64,000 bases of DNA from assembly GCA_000467715.1 (NCBI GenBank), contig AJFK01000316.1, positions 1 through 64,000 on the forward strand. Reading direction: 5' to 3'. Below are positions 42,586 through 53,834 of this stretch, one piece after another (position 1 is the stretch's first letter; each line of letters starts with the position of its first letter). The translations under genes were made by a program, and so were the position numbers. The notes under the pieces were generated by a model. The model was not told where the DNA came from and did not search any database. It saw nothing but the letters and a program-made list of their open reading frames with translations. Origin of the DNA: Hysterium pulicare CBS 123377 (Eukaryota > Ascomycota > Dothideomycetes > Hysteriales > Hysteriaceae).

Positions 42586-45029
42586 TCATTCAATCTGGAA
42601 CTGGCCATTGCTGGCATCGAAAGTCTCCATGTCGAACCCAGATACATCAAGTCCACTACTGTCCATTCCACCCTGAAGCATCCAATTACTCCCGAAACTA
42701 TCTGGAGTCAACCCGCTTCTTGCGCCATCGTAGAAATTTATTGATGTCGTATCCGGGGGCATGACGAACTGAAATGGCTCATGAGGGAGCACAAATCCAG
42801 CATTGGCTATAGCAGGAGGAGTGTCATCAAAATCTGAGCTTGGCAATAACGCTTCGCCAGCCATGTCTGCTACCATCGCTGAGAATTCCTGCTGGCCCTC
42901 TTCGCCCTTGTCCATGGCTTGAAGCGTCGTCTTAAGACTCGGGCGGAGTTTCTTGATTGCACGTCGTGGTTGATATTTGCTCTCTTCGATCGCGTCCAAG
43001 ACCGTCTGCTTGACATTTTCGTAGACATCTCGGTACTTTTTCGCGCCCGGCCATCGTTCTGTAATTATGTATAATACTATACTGCAAGCGTTCATGTCGT
43101 TGCTGGCACTGATGCTGAATACTTCGCGGGGCGATATCCAGGTGCAGTATATGAGAGTCAACCCAGCCAGAAACACGGAATGCAGCGCCATCAGAGAAAA
43201 CCCGACTGAAACGTTCTGGTGCAATCTCTTGTAAGTCTGGCAGACTCCGCCGCATGCTTCCACGCATTTGCGAAGGAACCGTTCATTCGTTTGCTGAGCG
43301 GACAGATGAGGATGAAGTAGGAATCGCATACATTTGTAAAAGTAGACCATCTGGGATTCGCAAACGTCATTATGGACGTTTCGGCAACACAACGGATATG
43401 GACGTACATAATAGTCGTACCCATCGATGGTCGTAGATTCCAAGTCAATGCTTGTAAGCGTCTCTTTACATCGAGGGTGTCGAGGCATCATGGCTCGCCA
43501 GTGCTCAAGCTGTTGCACAAAGCGTTCAACCTCGGCTTCAGATGCACCAGCGGGGTCATCGACACGGTATATGCTTTGTTGAATATTGGATTCAATAATC
43601 CGTAATCGACAGAGATGAATAAAGCAGCTCATCGACGATGGATGTGTCGACGGTTTATCGTCATTGTGCTTGGATGCCTCAAGAGCTTGTGCAAGAATGG
43701 CGGGGTCTTCAACGTCTTCATTAACATCGAGAGGTAACTGTTTATTCGTGAGTAGATGCCTTTGTGTAGTTGTTGACTTGACCAACCTCTGCATCAATGT
43801 CCCGATCGGATATTGCGAATGGTCGTCCGAGAATAATTGACACTTGTCGATCAAGGCAGTAGCACGTCCAGAATACTCTTTTCCTCATCTCGATTTCCTT
43901 GAGAGACCGGTTCCTCAACGGCGACTTCCGATGAAAGCCGAGATCGATGCAAAGTCGCATCGCCAGCCCTACATACGTCCACGCTCCGGGCCCTCTGGGA
44001 GCTCGAAGACTGTGTATGGAAAGCAGCAAGAGTACTTCAATTGACCTTAAGTCGTGCAATTGCAGTATTGTATCTAGATGGGTTAACGCAGCAGTGTGGT
44101 GCTCCTCAGGAAAGAAATTGCCCGTCTGACCAGTTGTTTCTAGGAACCGGCCTCCAATAGCGTATATAAGATGCAGAACGCTCTTTCGATATGGATCCGA
44201 GATACTTTCGCGTTCTGCATGCAGGTTTCGAATGAAAGAAGTACGGAGAATTGGCCACCGGAGAGATATATGTTTTAGGTATCCCAATAGCAGTCGATCG
44301 CAACTCTCTGCGGACATGAGATGTACTTCATGGCTACCAGGTGGGCTGGTCGGTTGATATAGTGACTTCGGACTCATATGCCCTTCGATTCCCACACCAT
44401 TTGCCGATAAGGTGTTCTCCTTTGCTTTAACTAAAGATCCAATCATCCTTCCCATTGTAATATTTGAAGATGCTCCAATATAGCCGCCGCTCGCTTCGAT
44501 AGAAAGGTCTCGTAGAATATTGGTGACCGAATTAACGCTACTGGTTTCAGCCAATTCAACGTCATTGGGGGCGAGAGCCATCGTTTCCACTTTGGGAGAT
44601 GTGCTTGATCCTTTTGAGTGCCGTTGCGTTGCCTCTGTCTCGTTCGCATAAGAGTCCTCCTCAATATGTTGCCAGCTCGACTTTCCAGCATCTCTGATCC
44701 CTTCCCTTGCAAGTGTGGACTCTAGCTCGGAGATGCGTTCTTCCAGAGCTCTGAAGTATTGTTCCCGGTTTGCGTTGCTTTTCGTGGGCATAACGTACAC
44801 GCAATCGGCGTTAAAGTTGAGGCAGTTGGAGCAAGACGGATGTTGACCGTCGCACTAAACATGATAAATCAGCATCGACTGTCAACTCAAAATTAGACAA
44901 AGTCTTTACCTTCTGCTTCCTATTCTTGCATCTTTGGCAGGCGACCGCAACGCGAGCTCTCTTTACAGGCCTTGGCCTATCAGATGCCGTGCTGCTGCTC
45001 GCGCTCTCTTGCTGTCTGATTGAGTTCAT
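42586..45029 (-). CDS. Zn2Cys6 transcription factor, likely cluster regulator
   Basis: Exons 45029-44910, 44854-43787 and 43737-42586 give 779 residues. The zinc cluster is split by the first intron: ACQRCKNRKQK on exon 1 joins CDGQHPSCSNC plus the last Cys on exon 2, completing CX2CX6CX5CX2CX6-8C. A coiled-coil start (RALEERISELESTLA) follows, and then the fungal-specific regulator domain with LHLIYAIGGRFLETTG, GPGAWTYVGLAMRLCIDLGF and KRVFWTCYCLDRQVSIILGRP. The C-terminus is acidic and Gly/Ser/Phe-rich, as in activation domains. It sits inside the OYE-to-cupin cluster and is the natural candidate to bind the CGG/CCG palindromes described at 47881, 51078, 53773 and 56994. The binding is an inference. 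Confidence 0.9.
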
Positions 45030-45615
45030 AAGGAAGTTCTTGAAAGTATCGTTGACCTGTCAGCATCGAAAAGGCAACGTATAATGTATAAGTTCGCATA
45101 GGACTAATGCTATCCAAGATATCCCAGAGCTCTCAACGGGGAAGGGAGCTAGAAGTATGGTGAACCATCCTGGTGGTGTCTGGATCGGGCCCTGCTGCGT
45201 CAGGGTCTTCGGGGGCCGGCATTTGCTGCTGGAAACAAGGTAAGGGTAAGTGAATTGACATGATTTGCCTGCTGGAGGATCCGAGTGGAGTGGTGTTGTA
45301 GTCTTTGCTGGAAGTGTGTTGGTGTTGCGGATAGCTATCGCGTCCGAGAAGCGGCCATGAGCGGAGATCAACGTCTTCCCAAAACGGAAAGGGTCTACTA
45401 TTAATTGACATAGCAAAGGATGGTAACGGCCGATAAGAATTTGATAGGCAAACCGAAACAATATTCTAGAACATGTCGTTTGCATTTAGACCTCGTTTTC
45501 AATTTGCTTTCTGAGCTGTTGTAGAGCAGTTTCATAAAAATCTTTACAAATACTACTAAAGGTTGACCGAGTACGGCAAGAAATATACAATCTTCTTGAT
45601 CAATATCCAATATAC
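45030..45615. promoter_or_regulatory. Promoter of the cluster regulator gene
   Basis: About 590 bp between two minus-strand genes: upstream of the regulator ATG at 45029 and downstream of the DUF1446 gene. I see no CGG palindrome with the N8 or N10 spacing found elsewhere in the cluster, so self-control is not evident. Confidence 0.35.
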
Positions 45616-47607
45616 CTAGATCCTTCCCCTTTCTAAGAACTTATTCGGTATATCGACCACTCTAGCCCTGACGAACTCAGCCAAGAACTTCCCCAGCACG
45701 TCATAAGTTGCATTTGCAGTGACTCCTCGATCCAAATGATCATGTACCAAGAAGTGTACAGCCCATATGTTTGGGAACTCCATTCGATCAATCTTCTGTC
45801 CAATGTACTCCTCGTTCATAAGCTCAATGAACTTCTCAGTGCTCAGAAGTGACCGTAGCCAGTCCCACTCATCAGCATGTCGAACAAATAGACCGACGTT
45901 GCAGTTCGATCCTACGCGTGAAATATCAATGTGAATCCTTATGGTATAGGGGTAGTATACCCTTACCTTTATCGCCAGCTCGACCAAGGACGACATAGCC
46001 CAGAGGAGCTGATGTAGTAGGCCCGAATGAATCCGTTGCAACCGGGGAAGTCGGGGGGTAGGAAGGTTGTTGAAATGGGTGCTCTATAGTGGTAGTCGGA
46101 GGTGGCACTGTCAAAGATACCATAGATACGTCGGAGAAATGCACAGTTTGCGTAGGTTGAGGGATGAGCGTTGGAAAATATTCTTGAAACTAAGACAATA
46201 AGTCACACCTTCAAAACGAGTACTGAAATGCCCCTGCACTTACTGGCTTCGGGCTCGCTAGCCTCTTATCAGGATGAGCAGTTGCGGCTGGCCAGGACTG
46301 CATAATGATTTCAAGAGGCGGTCTGGCAAAATTTTCCCAAGAGAGTGATTCTTGATCCTTTGCCTGTACGATGAGTCTCAAGTCGATCGTTGCGGCATTC
46401 TGATTCTTGGGATTTGAAGGGACTGAGCCGTAGGCTGTAAGGCTAAAGTTGGTGAACTTTGATAACCGTTCCTGTCCATAACGGTACCGCATTTGAATTT
46501 CGGCCATCTTCATCTTCTCTTCGATATCAAGTCCCACCAGAGTCCAATGGAGCTCAGCTGTGTATCCACCGAATGCAGTCAATCCGACTTTCGTTGTTCT
46601 TGGTGGAGGCTTCCCAGTGACCCCTGAAAGCTGTACTCGATCCTTGCCGAGTTGTTTGAATTGTATCTTGTCGATGACCGCCGTCACATCGCTATTAAGG
46701 TAATACATGCCTTGAATCTCATAGAGCAATTGTTCTTTGCACGTCTCGGTGGACACTATTCCACCCGTCCCCTCTGGTTTTGTAATGACAACGTCTCCGT
46801 CAAAAGCTATCTCAGCAATTGGATACCCGAGACTTCCTATATTCAACCAGTCCAGACTCTTAAATCTGAAGATATTGGGTCAGTCAGTCAAATTTTTGGT
46901 TCGTACAAGCTACCAACGTACCCAGTAAAATTGCCTCCTGTCACATAGGTTGAGCATTCAATCAAGTGGCCAGCAATAAGAGATTGAGCCAGTTGATCGT
47001 AATCAGTCGGAAACCAGCTATGCCACCAAGTCGCTGCAGCAACTATAGGTGATGCATCTGCCACTCGCCCACACACTACAATGTCCGCTCCAGCTGCAAA
47101 TGCTTTCGCTATGGCAGCACTTCCAAGATAGCATTGAGCGAAGATGGGCTCATATGGCCAATCTTTCAATGCCGTTCCAGTGCAGATGTGCTTCAGATCC
47201 TCAGAGCTATTCTTGGCTAGTGCTTTCACTTGGTCAAGCACAACATCTCCTTCCACCCATGCTACCGTCATATCCAGTCCTTTCTCTTTTATCATATTCA
47301 CAACGAGATCGAACAAGGCCTTGGTTGCGACTGTGCCAGCATTAGCTGCCAACTTCTGTTTTTTCCGTGCAAGGTGCTCCAGCGCTGGCTCCAGGGCTTC
47401 TAGGAAGGTTGGCTCGTATCCTATTCCCAGAAGGTTGACTACATTGTACGCTTTCGCAGGCATATTCAGCTCCGACATCCAGTCTCCAACAAATACGTCA
47501 ATAGGTTCATCAGACGCTGCGGCAACTGCAAGGGCTTCTCGGCGGTCAACAGGAGACCCGGATATATTCATCACGCGGACTGGCCGCGTAGTTTGGAGAG
47601 AGCCCAT
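45616..47607 (-). CDS. DUF1446/AtuA-like acyclic-terpene-utilisation family protein
   Basis: Exons 47607-46922, 46865-46244, 46189-45967 and 45911-45616 give 608 residues. The N-terminal 400 residues are DUF1446: VRVMNISGSPVDRREAL, VFVGDWMSELNM, GADIVVCGRVADASP and IGSLGYPIAEIAFDGDVVITKPEGTGG in part. The last two exons carry a separate alpha/beta domain (LGYVVLGRAGDKGSNCNVGLF), as in AtuA-like proteins. A Pro/Thr/Ser-rich linker of about 50 residues joins them. AtuA is linked to acyclic terpene and leucine-type catabolism in Pseudomonas, but its reaction is not settled. The gene is divergent to the MDR gene and shares a promoter with it that holds a GTCGG-N8-CCGAC palindrome. It is probably a step in the cluster's catabolic route. 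Confidence 0.85.
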
Positions 47608-48248
47608 TCTGTACTGATGTTTCGCTTCTCGAACTTTTGCACCAGAAAATGAGAAAGTAAGAAAGATGGAGTACACGGAGAGAGGAAAGGCAAATCGACA
47701 TTATCAATCAGTATTCATCACGAAAGTGTAAATCGCATCTAGTTAGCTTGAAATTCAACGGAAAAACTTAATGGCTCGATGATTGATCAGAATCCCTACA
47801 TATTTTGCGGAATATCACTTCAGAATCGCGACGCATATTCTTCCTACAAGTTCTGGTCTTGTGGATGGTGGAGTTGGGGCGTCGGAAGTGCTCCCGACCC
47901 GGAACGGATTTCTCTTCCGCAACCGATAACTCACGTGCAATCACCCGTCCGACTAAGGTAAGTTCCTCTGAGCACTAACTGGCGTAGGGTAATGGTGACT
48001 TACGGGTTCTTTAATCTTTCCGACTTATGACGGGATCGAGCTGATCTACGTGAGGCCCAAGCAATGTCATCTCTGTTACGAGATTGAGGAACTTTTAATG
48101 ATCGAAGTATCCACGAGGAATAGACCTTGTCGAGCTGCTTTAAAACAATTCTCCTACATGAGACTTTGAACTTGTGTCTTGTAAAATCTACACCCTCTAT
48201 CTTATCGCCGCAGAAGCCGTCGTATCCCTCGAGTCCGGCTCAGTCAGA
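47608..48248. promoter_or_regulatory. Divergent promoter of the DUF1446 and MDR genes
   Basis: About 640 bp between head-to-head genes. It contains the GTCGG-N8-CCGAC palindrome at 47881-47898, a CGG-N9-CCG pair a few bases further on, a GATAAC at about 47924 and a CTTATC (inverted GATAAG) near 48201, fitting zinc-cluster and GATA-factor control. Confidence 0.45.
47881..47898. promoter_or_regulatory. CGG-N8-CCG palindrome, possible Zn2Cys6 site
   Basis: GTCGG and CCGAC are perfect inverted arms with 8 bp between them. Inverted CGG triplets with a fixed spacer are the usual target of dimeric zinc-cluster regulators. The same N8 spacing is found at 56994-57011 in the same gene cluster. Confidence 0.45.
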
Positions 48249-49569
48249 ATGCAGGTCACCACAATGGAAACATCCCACAATCTTCGAGGTATTTTGAAGC
48301 ACTTCCGGACGCGGCGTACCATTATCAAGAAGACAAAGATAGTTTTTGAAAAGAGTCAGGAGAAATGCGATTCCGCAATTCAAATATCAGAGACAGCACT
48401 GGAGATAACCGCTGTGACGGAAAAGAACCCAAGCGAACCTCCTCTGACGCAGAAAGCGCTCGTGGTTGCGGGGAAAAGAAAATATGAGCTCAGGGAAACC
48501 CATCCACTCCCCGAGCTATTGCATGACGAAGAAGTCATGATCAAGGGTCATTGTGTGGGGTTAAATCCAATCGATTGGAAGGTATGGACCGTCCTTGCAT
48601 AGTGTCGCATGAGGAACGACTAACGTCGATAAAGTCGGTCGAATACAATTTCTGCCTTCCTGATTTTCCTTGGGTAAGTCAACTCAACCCATGGTCTTTG
48701 TTTACAATATTGATATATTTAAGATAACGGGGCGTGAGCTCTCAGGCACTGTGGTGAAGGTCGGTAAATCTGTGAAACACGTCAAGCCAGGAGACAGAGT
48801 ATGGACCAGCACATATTACCGTGACGTACGAGCTGGATGCTTCCAAGAATACGTCGTCGTGCCGGAGCACACGGTTGTGCACATCCCTGGCGCGCTCGAC
48901 TTTGAATCTGCATCGTGTCTAGGGGTGGCTGCTCTGACAGCTGGGATGACATTGTGGAAGTGGTTGGGAGTACCATGCCCTATGATTGATGAGAAAACCC
49001 TTAAGAATGACAAAGAGGACCCGGATTGGCTGCTGATATGGGGAGGTTCGACTGTAACTGGGCAATTCGCAACTCAGTTGGCGGTATTGAGTGGCTTGAG
49101 GGTTATTACGGTAAATTCTTCGAGAACGGAGTCCTTGTCGGAATCCTTGGGAGCAACTCATGTTGTAACAAGAGACGACAAGACCGAGCAAGAAGTCATC
49201 GACGAGATCCGGAATGTTACCCATGGCCGGGTTACTTTCGCAGTAGACCTGGTCGGGCCAACAACGGCAGCGTTAGCCTTACAAGCTGTTTCAACAGACC
49301 TACCAGTTGCATTCGCTCCATTAGCAATGATGTCTCCTAGCCAAACGGTGCCAGAGAACATCATGGCACACACTGTGGAGATGAAGCAGTTCGTCCTCGA
49401 CCGAAACTGCGCGACATACGCGACGAAGCTCAATGAGCTCATCGAAGGAGGAAAGTTGAGATTCCCAGACATACATGTCTTGCCTGGAGGACTTCATGAT
49501 GTTTTGCCTGGACTAGACCTACTCAAAAGAGGTGATATGCGTGGTAAAAAGCTTGTAGTCCGTTATTGA
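48249..49569 (+). CDS. MDR-type enoyl-reductase-like oxidoreductase
   Basis: Exons 48249-48581, 48635-48673 and 48724-49569 give 405 residues; the 39-bp middle exon is small but keeps frame and motif. GHCVGLNPIDWK is the mark of the ToxD/trans-enoyl-reductase group of medium-chain reductases. It is followed by GRELSGTVVKVG, PGDRVWTSTYY and the nucleotide-binding LLIWGGSTVTGQFA. No zinc-ligand Cys cluster is seen, so it should be a zinc-free NADPH-dependent C=C or carbonyl reductase. An N-terminal extension of about 70 residues, basic at first, precedes the core and is unusual; translation could also start at the second ATG (48264). It shares a promoter with the DUF1446 gene. Confidence 0.85.
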
Positions 49570-49881
49570 TGGGGTGGAGAAGTTCTCATTGACATAGCAT
49601 GGGAATGGCGTTTAGAGCATGCTGTTCAGTAGGAAGAACAAAAGTTCATCAGAAAATAGAGAAAGGAGGTGTTGCATACATATAATAATCTCTCTCACTG
49701 GAGGTTAGCCCATGTTGTTATTGTACAGTAAGATGATCGACTCAGAGCTGTGAAGGAGTTTGCATACGCACGTCACTTGGTGTGATCCGTGCCTTTGCGG
49801 CAAACTTGTTCTGTCATATCGCCATGTCTTCAGACGGACAATCAAGTACCAACTTCTCTGTTATATTCCGCTGGGCACTAT
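49570..49881. other. Convergent intergenic gap
   Basis: A 312-bp gap between the 3' ends of the MDR and flavin-reductase genes. It should hold both terminators; no gene is seen. Confidence 0.45.
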
Positions 49882-50819
49882 CTATAATCTATCTAAGATC
49901 TGAGCAACGTCTTTCTCTTCTTTGACCTTCCTAAACGTAGCAGGACGAGGTAGTTCAAACCCATCAAAGCACGTTCCATAAGTGATCCCACCCGCTCTCC
50001 ATACCGGCCTTAGCTTCTTCAGATCGGCAGTTGCTTTAGCTGGATCATTCTCGATAATATCCTCTCGAATATGAAACATCACAGCTTCCACGAGAACCAA
50101 CGTCGCTGTACGTTTACCTTCGGCATTGAGAATCTTCTGCTTCGAATGAAGTTTACATTCGATACTAAAGGCCGATTCCGCCACATAGGGGGCTCTCACC
50201 ACTTCCGAAGAACCAAAATGAAGCCCGCACAATGGCCATTCCGATTGGTGTGGTGGTGTGTTTATTGAGCTGAAGTTTGCGGCTTCGATGAACCAGTCGC
50301 TTATGATACTAATAGATAGCTCCTTGGTGTCTAGGATGTTACGAAGCGTATCGTTTGGCTCTTCTCCCACGAGTGACAGAGAATAAAGAGGAGGCTACGG
50401 AATTTTAGCACGAAAAGTAACAGATCTCTTCTTTGAACACTACTTACATCTGCAGATACATTTTGAAAATACGAGATTGGAGCCAGGTTTCTTACACCTT
50501 CTTTGCTTGTCGTGCTTACAAGAGCAATCGGTCGCGGTACTGTTGTCGAGATCATGAGTTTGTAGTTCTGTACACTCGTTCGACCTTCCTCGTGTGGATC
50601 TAAGCTTATGCAACGATGATTCTTCCATTCGTCTTTTAAGGCTCCCTCACCGGGCTTCCAGTTAGGATTCGGCGTCTTTGATGGTGTCCATTCATTTTTA
50701 TGATTGAAATCGGGCCTCAACGCTTGAACTTCCTCCCAGTTGCCGTGAGGATTGCGTTTGACGAGAGCTTCCTTATCTGGTGCCTCAATTGGAAGACCAG
50801 TTGCTGCTGCTGATGACAT
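49882..50819 (-). CDS. NtaB/DIM6-type flavin reductase-like protein
   Basis: Exons 50819-50448 and 50394-49882 join into 294 residues. The flavin-reductase-like split barrel covers about residues 85-250: MISTTVPRPIALVSTTSKEGVRNLAPISYFQNVSADPP is its typical opening, read in parts, and FSIECKL and GITYGTCFDGFELPRP lie towards the end. Such proteins bind FMN and reduce it with NAD(P)H for a partner monooxygenase; NtaB does this for NtaA. An NtaA-type monooxygenase gene lies only 4 kb away, so the two are probably partners. The first 80 residues are a Pro/Lys/Trp-rich extension common in fungal members. The gene is divergent to the NCS1 permease gene and shares its promoter. Confidence 0.85.
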
Positions 50820-51474
50820 TGATTTGGAGATAATATAGAGTTCAAGCGGTATTGTGATCCTTCTGGGGAGTGTTGGGCTGATAGAAGTTCAAAATACTAA
50901 ACAAGACAAGTCCAGCGCAAATTTGCTACCCTCCTGGTTGCACCTATAGCTCTAATCGCCCGCAGAGTCCGGATTCGGAAGAGAACTAAGCTCCCTATAT
51001 CCTCTCCTCTGCAGCGTTTCCTTTTCAGACATTATTCTCTGGATTTCCTACCTAGCAGATGGTGAGGCATGGGAAATCGGCACGACCTTTCCGATTCCGA
51101 CTTCGCCTAATTGGCACTTGGCGATAAGTAACCGCTTATCTCGACTCACTGCTCCCTAACTCAAAACATTCTCCTCTGTGCTCGTTCTGGATCCAAACCT
51201 ATCCGCTCCTATCAAGATGGCATTCACCTTGCGAAATTTCGGGATGCTTTCCGTCGAGAGTATCCTGTCAAGCACAGAGTCCTTGTGGCCTCTTTCTGCG
51301 CCCCTAATCACGTTGCTGGCCACATCAATTTTAGGGACATACCGTTATATGTGGACAAGCTAGGCCTTATACGATTTGCTGTCTAGTCTATCCCGGACTC
51401 TGGAGGTATATCTTTGTGTTGGTTCCTCGAGAAACCTCTTCCACGGTCTGAAAACAACCTCCACCTCAGCAATC
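50820..51474. promoter_or_regulatory. Divergent promoter of the flavin reductase and permease genes
   Basis: About 655 bp between head-to-head genes. Near its centre lie, within 65 bp, an AATCGG-N10-CCGATT inverted repeat and an inverted GATAAG pair. A short open frame at 51217-51360 is probably leader sequence. Confidence 0.55.
51076..51140. promoter_or_regulatory. Zinc-cluster palindrome plus paired GATA sites
   Basis: AATCGG (51075-51080) and CCGATT (51091-51096) are perfect inverted arms separated by 10 bp, a possible zinc-cluster regulator site. GATAAG at 51123-51128 and CTTATC at 51135-51140 form an inverted pair 6 bp apart; paired GATA sites are favoured by AreA/NIT2-type nitrogen regulators. 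The element lies about 260-350 bp from both start codons. Binding is inferred. Confidence 0.5.
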
Positions 51475-53531
51475 ATGGTTTCATTTCCAAAGCCGCGTCT
51501 TCCTCGTACGTTTAACTCCGTGGTGGTCAATCACGACAGTCACAATACCCGTTGGGCCAATCATGATATTTTGCCGGTCCTAATAGAAGAGAGGAAGTAT
51601 ACTTCCAAAGCCTTCTTCGGATACTGGTATGTATATGACAAAACATAAAACTATCAGGTTACTTACGGGATGCACACAGGATTGCTGCGGGAGTGAACTC
51701 TACAGCTTGGGCTTTGGGATCCAGCCATCTCGCAGCTGGCCTCGATGCAGGTGGAGCGATTGGCGGCGTCCTCGTCGGAGGCGTTATTGCGGGGATTGTT
51801 GCTTTCCTCTGCGGTGAACCCGGAGTAAGTAATCAACCGTCTGGTCGACTGTGCGAAGCAATCAAACTAATTATCTTATAGGTCAAGTACCATCTAGGAT
51901 TTCCTATGATGAGCCGAGCAACCTTTGGCATGTACGGTTCTTATTTCGTGCTCACGTTAAAGTTGTTTGTGAACTTTATCTTGTGAGTGCTCTGATCATG
52001 TTCTGTAGCACCAATATTGACAATCTCAGTTGTGGCATTCAATCGTACTGGGGTGGCCTTGCCGCCAAAGTCGTGATCGCATCCATCTTTCCAAGCTTCC
52101 AACACATGACGAATACCCTTCCAGAGTCAGCAGCTATCACAACCTCTCAACTTATTGGTTTCGTATGCTACATGATCATCTTTACGCCTTTGATGTTTGT
52201 ACACCCGTCCAAACTGCAGCCACTTCTCTACGCTGCCTTCTACGCTGTTACGGCGGCTATCGCTGGGCTCTTCATCTGGGCTCTTGCCGCGAATGGAGGT
52301 GCATCTGCACTGGCACCTTCGAAAACCATATCAAGCAGGTTCGTTAGATGATTCAATACAGCCGCCTGCAGCTTATAGACTGACCTTTTCAGTGAGCGAT
52401 CGTTCCGGATTTTGCTTGCTATAAGCTCTGTGGCCGGAGCTTGGACTGGTAGCAGCATTCGGTAGGTTTCTGAGATGCATGACTTGCTTGTCATCGCTGA
52501 CTGCAGATAGCCAATCTGACTGGACGCGATATGCCAAGACGAAACGTGCGCCTATTTTCAACCAATTCATCGGAGCACCCGTAACGCTCGTAGTAACTGC
52601 GACATTGGGCGTGTTCGCAACAAGCGCCATCAAAGAGATGTATGGCAAGGCAATTTGGAACCCGATCTCTGTTCTTGAATTTCTCCTGAGCGAGCACTAT
52701 ACTCCAGGCACTCGCGCTGGATGTTTCTTCGCAGGACTTGGATTCTTCGCCAGTCAAGTATCTGTATGTTCACGGATCTCTTTTAGATGCCAATAAAACA
52801 CTAATCAGGTTCTAGGTCAACCTTGTTCAGAACTCAATGTCATGCGGTATGGACTTGGCTTCCCTCTGGCCTAAGTATATCGACGTTGCTCGGGGTGGTG
52901 TCATCATGTGCATAATTGGCTATCTGGTCAATCCTTGGAGGTTCGTTAATGCTCCGGGCACATTCATCACTGTTTTGAACTCTTTCGGCATGTTCGTTGC
53001 TCCGTTAGCTGGAGTAAATGTTGTCGATTTGTAAGTGAATGGAAGAACCGTAATCTGTCTCCACCTAACAATTAATTTAGCTGGCTTATTCGCAAGCTCC
53101 ACTGGAGAATTCCCGATCTATACGTTGGCAATTCTTCCTCAATCTACTGGTACACTGGAGGCTTTAACTGGAGAGCGCTAGCTACATGGGCATTGGTTAT
53201 TTGGCCATCTTTCCGTAAGAACATCTCAATTACTAAAACAGTTGTTGCAATGCTGACGACAACGATCACAGCTGGTTTCGTTAGTGGAACTTCCGGACGA
53301 AAGGTTGCACTCGGCTGGACCAGAACTTTCCAAGTATCTTGGGTTGTTGGATTCTTAGGCGGAGGACTGCTATACTACATCATCTGCTTAATATCCCCAC
53401 CTCCTGGAAAACCATATGTCACCGAGTACCTTGAGGACTCTGAGATCATTCATGGAGTGGACTCTGAAAAGGACACTGCGGTATCATCAGCTGTCGCTGT
53501 TGATGAAGAGAGTGGCTTGGAAAAGCACTAG
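51475..53531 (+). CDS. NCS1 nucleobase/allantoin-type permease
   Basis: Nine exons, 51475-51626, 51680-51824, 51882-51982, 52030-52338, 52393-52461, 52511-52763, 52816-53030, 53081-53214 and 53272-53531, give 545 residues. The intron at 53215-53271 is 57 bp, has no stop, and its removal restores the WPSFPGFV motif of the family. About twelve membrane segments are present, with RWANHDILPV before the first, GYPMMSRATFG-like FPMMSRATFGMYGSYF, GIQSYWGG, RQSDWTRYAK and NPWRFVN. These are landmarks of the nucleobase-cation-symport-1 family, which takes up uracil, allantoin, uridine, hydantoins, pyridoxine or thiamine with H+ or Na+ at the plasma membrane. Which one cannot be told. It is likely the uptake step of the cluster. 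Confidence 0.9.
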
Positions 53532-53834
53532 AAGGATATGCCCCAACTTTCAGCTTTTCGTACTTTGGATACCGTCTCTCTCTTTTAATCGAGATCTGAG
53601 TTCCCAATTTGCACCAGAAACTGTCCATCACGTGATTTTCAAAAGTGAAAGGCCTATCGTGTCAAAACAAGCTCGCAGAGTTCACAAGCTTTTTTCACAT
53701 ATCGTGCATTTCTCTTTTTGGTCTTTCGTCTGAAATCGCAACAAACACAATCTTCGCCCACCATTTCGGAAACGGCTGCAAAGTTCCGAAGTGGCCCATC
53801 GCGGCCCACTTCAGTTCCGAATAAATGGTCAAAG
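53532..53834. promoter_or_regulatory. Promoter of the hydrolase gene
   Basis: About 300 bp between two plus-strand genes. It carries a CGG-N10-CCG pair at 53773-53788 and a second TTCCGAA half-site just after it, close to the hydrolase start codon. Confidence 0.4.
53773..53788. promoter_or_regulatory. CGG-N10-CCG pair upstream of the hydrolase gene
   Basis: An inverted CGG/CCG pair with the same N10 spacing as the site at 51078-51093 lies about 47 bp upstream of the hydrolase ATG. Flanking bases are not palindromic, so this is weaker than the other sites. Confidence 0.3.
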
